In this document: one piece after another, positions 62,904 to 64,000 of the stretch
Position numbering within the stretch: position 1 is the first letter of the stretch
How the letters are laid out: each line of letters starts with the position of its first letter
Assembly (NCBI RefSeq): GCF_038396845.1
Contig: NZ_CP151587.1
Span: 2,702,001-2,766,000, forward strand
DNA from: Gymnodinialimonas sp. 57CJ19
GTDB taxonomy: Bacteria > Pseudomonadota > Alphaproteobacteria > Rhodobacterales > Rhodobacteraceae
DNA length: 64,000 nt
Direction: 5' to 3'
Program-made: the position numbers and the translations under genes
The notes under the pieces: model-generated
Told to the model about the DNA's origin: nothing
Databases searched by the model: none
The model's input: only the letters and a program-made list of their open reading frames with translations

Positions 62904-64000
62904 GCGACTTTCAACGGAAAGCTCCTTGCGCAGGATGCTTTGGATGCGGCCGCTGTGGGTTTCAATACTGCTTAGGCAGGATTGCGTGAGTGTCTGGAAC
63001 CGGTGCAACTGCATGATGATCTCTCCCATACTGCCCGTGGGATCACCGATGCGGGCGGTTTCAATCTCACTCATCACCCGCATGATGTTGAGCCCCGACA
63101 GGGTCCGCTTCAACGTCAAACAAGCGCCTGCAAACTCTGCCAATGTGCGCAAAACATCTTCCAGAACCTCCTGCCCCTGTTCGGTCTGTTTTGGGTGCTG
63201 CGCCTTGAGGCGATCCATTTCATCATAGGTGAAAGCGGCGAATTGGCGGTCCGGTTCGGCCCCGAATTGCACGATGATCTCGCTCAACATGCTGACGGCG
63301 CAGTTCACGAAAAGGCCGCGACCCAGGCATTCCGCCACATGATCCAATCCGTCAAGAAACGGCTTGATCCCGGATTTGATATTCGTCGCAATCTCATGAA
63401 AATTGGAGGAAATCACCCCTAGGGGCGCGGCGCATTCGCCTAACCGCGTGGCGTGGACGCGCATGTTCTTGGGGGAATCCTCGATGGCTTTGAAGCCATC
63501 GATGATGGTTTGCCCTTCGGTTCGGATCGTCTCCAGGAATGTGAGCATTTCTGCAAAACGCTCCATCCGGTTATTGGGGCCACGGGCAATCAACGCATCG
63601 CGCGCGCGAATTTCCTGGGACAATGACGCTGACATGAAACTGGCGTAATCGGCGTAGCCGAGATCCATCAGCCGCGCCAAAAGCGCCTGCGCGCTTTCTT
63701 CCGGCGTCACCTCGCCCGTCTTTTCCAAGGCGCGGATGTCGGCATATAGGGATTTGGCCGTGTCCGACATTGGGCTGGTGGGCTTCAGACGAACCGAAAC
63801 GAATTCGTCATCTTGGGCGATCACAATCGCATAGACCCAATAATATCCCCCATCCTTGGCCCGGTTTTTCACATAAGCGCCAAGGGGTTCGCCTGCCAAG
63901 ATGGCTTTCCACATCAGCCAGAAGACGGCCTTGGGCATATCATCATGGCGCACCATCTTGTGAGGCGAGCCGACCAGTTCATCCCACTGATAGCCGCTGA
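62844..64000 (-). CDS. PAS-domain sensor protein (5' end outside window)
   Basis: At least 385 residues are visible and the frame is open at the right edge. The visible start is the end of an Aer-like PAS domain (GYQWDELVGSPHKMVRHDDMP, GAYVKNRAKDGGYYWV). The rest is long and helical with coiled-coil character. It lacks a classical methyl-accepting signalling hairpin, so the output is unknown, though the PAS type is shared with aerotaxis receptors. The stop lies inside the convergent tetR gene. Confidence 0.75.
   Translation of the reverse strand, partial: SGYQWDELVGSPHKMVRHDDMPKAVFWLMWKAILAGEPLGAYVKNRAKDGGYYWVYAIVIAQDDEFVSVRLKPTSPMSDTAKSLYADIRALEKTGEVTPEESAQALLARLMDLGYADYASFMSASLSQEIRARDALIARGPNNRMERFAEMLTFLETIRTEGQTIIDGFKAIEDSPKNMRVHATRLGECAAPLGVISSNFHEIATNIKSGIKPFLDGLDHVAECLGRGLFVNCAVSMLSEIIVQFGAEPDRQFAAFTYDEMDRLKAQHPKQTEQGQEVLEDVLRTLAEFAGACLTLKRTLSGLNIMRVMSEIETARIGDPTGSMGEIIMQLHRFQTLTQSCLSSIETHSGRIQSILRKELSVESRLSVRVDQPQATQVNANTGL

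Noticed and set aside
1..64000. CRISPR arrays, insertion sequences, rRNA genes
   Set aside because: No regularly spaced repeat series, transposase or rRNA sequence was seen on either strand.

Overview
The window is chromosomal DNA of an alphaproteobacterium, most likely a marine Rhodobacterales (Roseobacter-group) species. The evidence is high GC with strong G/C third positions, an L21 protein carrying a C-terminal helix-hairpin-helix extension, a gene-transfer-agent (GTA) type holin/endolysin pair with a CtrA-like site, a 3-hydroxybutyrate dehydrogenase of the PHB cycle, and an alphaproteobacterial LuxR-type regulator. The genus cannot be fixed from this sequence. No insertion sequence, prophage body or CRISPR array was seen. 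Nearly all of the DNA is tightly packed housekeeping and accessory genes.

Layout. 1-13 kb: mfd (its 5' end lies outside the window), a DUF2306 membrane protein, an MFS exporter, a DsbA/FrnE-like thioredoxin-fold protein coupled to an acyl-CoA synthetase, an XRE-cupin regulator, a patatin, a pentapeptide-repeat protein, bdhA, and an orphan peptide-type binding protein. 13-21 kb: a DUF502 membrane protein, psuK-psuG (pseudouridine breakdown), rpsB-tsf, a class D beta-lactamase coupled to a small Cys-containing exported protein, and a LuxR-family gene next to aroQ. A 462-bp gap between luxR and the beta-lactamase holds a near-ideal lux box, two related hairpins and a strong terminator. 21-31 kb: a rhodanese, prpE-RidA, and the complete phosphate module phoR-pstSCAB-phoU-phoB with a three-unit Pho box before pstS. 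31-38 kb: a Cys/Met-metabolism PLP enzyme, obgE-proB-proA, a GNAT acetyltransferase, and rplU-rpmA. 38-46 kb: a secreted protein, tRNA-Ser(CGA), an SH3 protein, a Crp/Fnr regulator, an MDR-type reductase divergent from a LysR gene, an M20 peptidase, and the GTA-type lysis pair. 46-64 kb: ccmE, argC, murI, an acyltransferase, speB, a flavin reductase, a DUF2254 protein, an M20 amidohydrolase, mazG, two EamA transporters, a FadL-type porin, a BTRD1-like exported protein, an ATPase, metA, an alpha/beta hydrolase, ppk2-tetR, and a PAS sensor gene that runs off the right edge.

How the genes work together. The pho/pst block is a self-contained phosphate sensing and uptake unit, and ppk2 at 61.4 kb links phosphate to nucleotide energy. 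obgE-proB-proA and rplU-rpmA are growth-linked operons. Several pairs share ATGA, GTGA or TGATG junctions, which points to coupled translation: the synthetase/FrnE-like pair, psuK/psuG, bla/Cys protein, prpE/RidA, mazG/EamA, metA/hydrolase and ppk2/tetR.

The most unusual material is non-coding: (i) the lux box, tandem hairpins and terminator beside luxR, which look like a quorum-sensing-controlled small RNA; (ii) a second structured transcript with its own terminator upstream of bdhA, followed by two perfect palindromes sharing a TTGCAA centre; (iii) a dispersed intergenic element present four times in the window; (iv) a CtrA-like site in front of the GTA-type lysis cassette.
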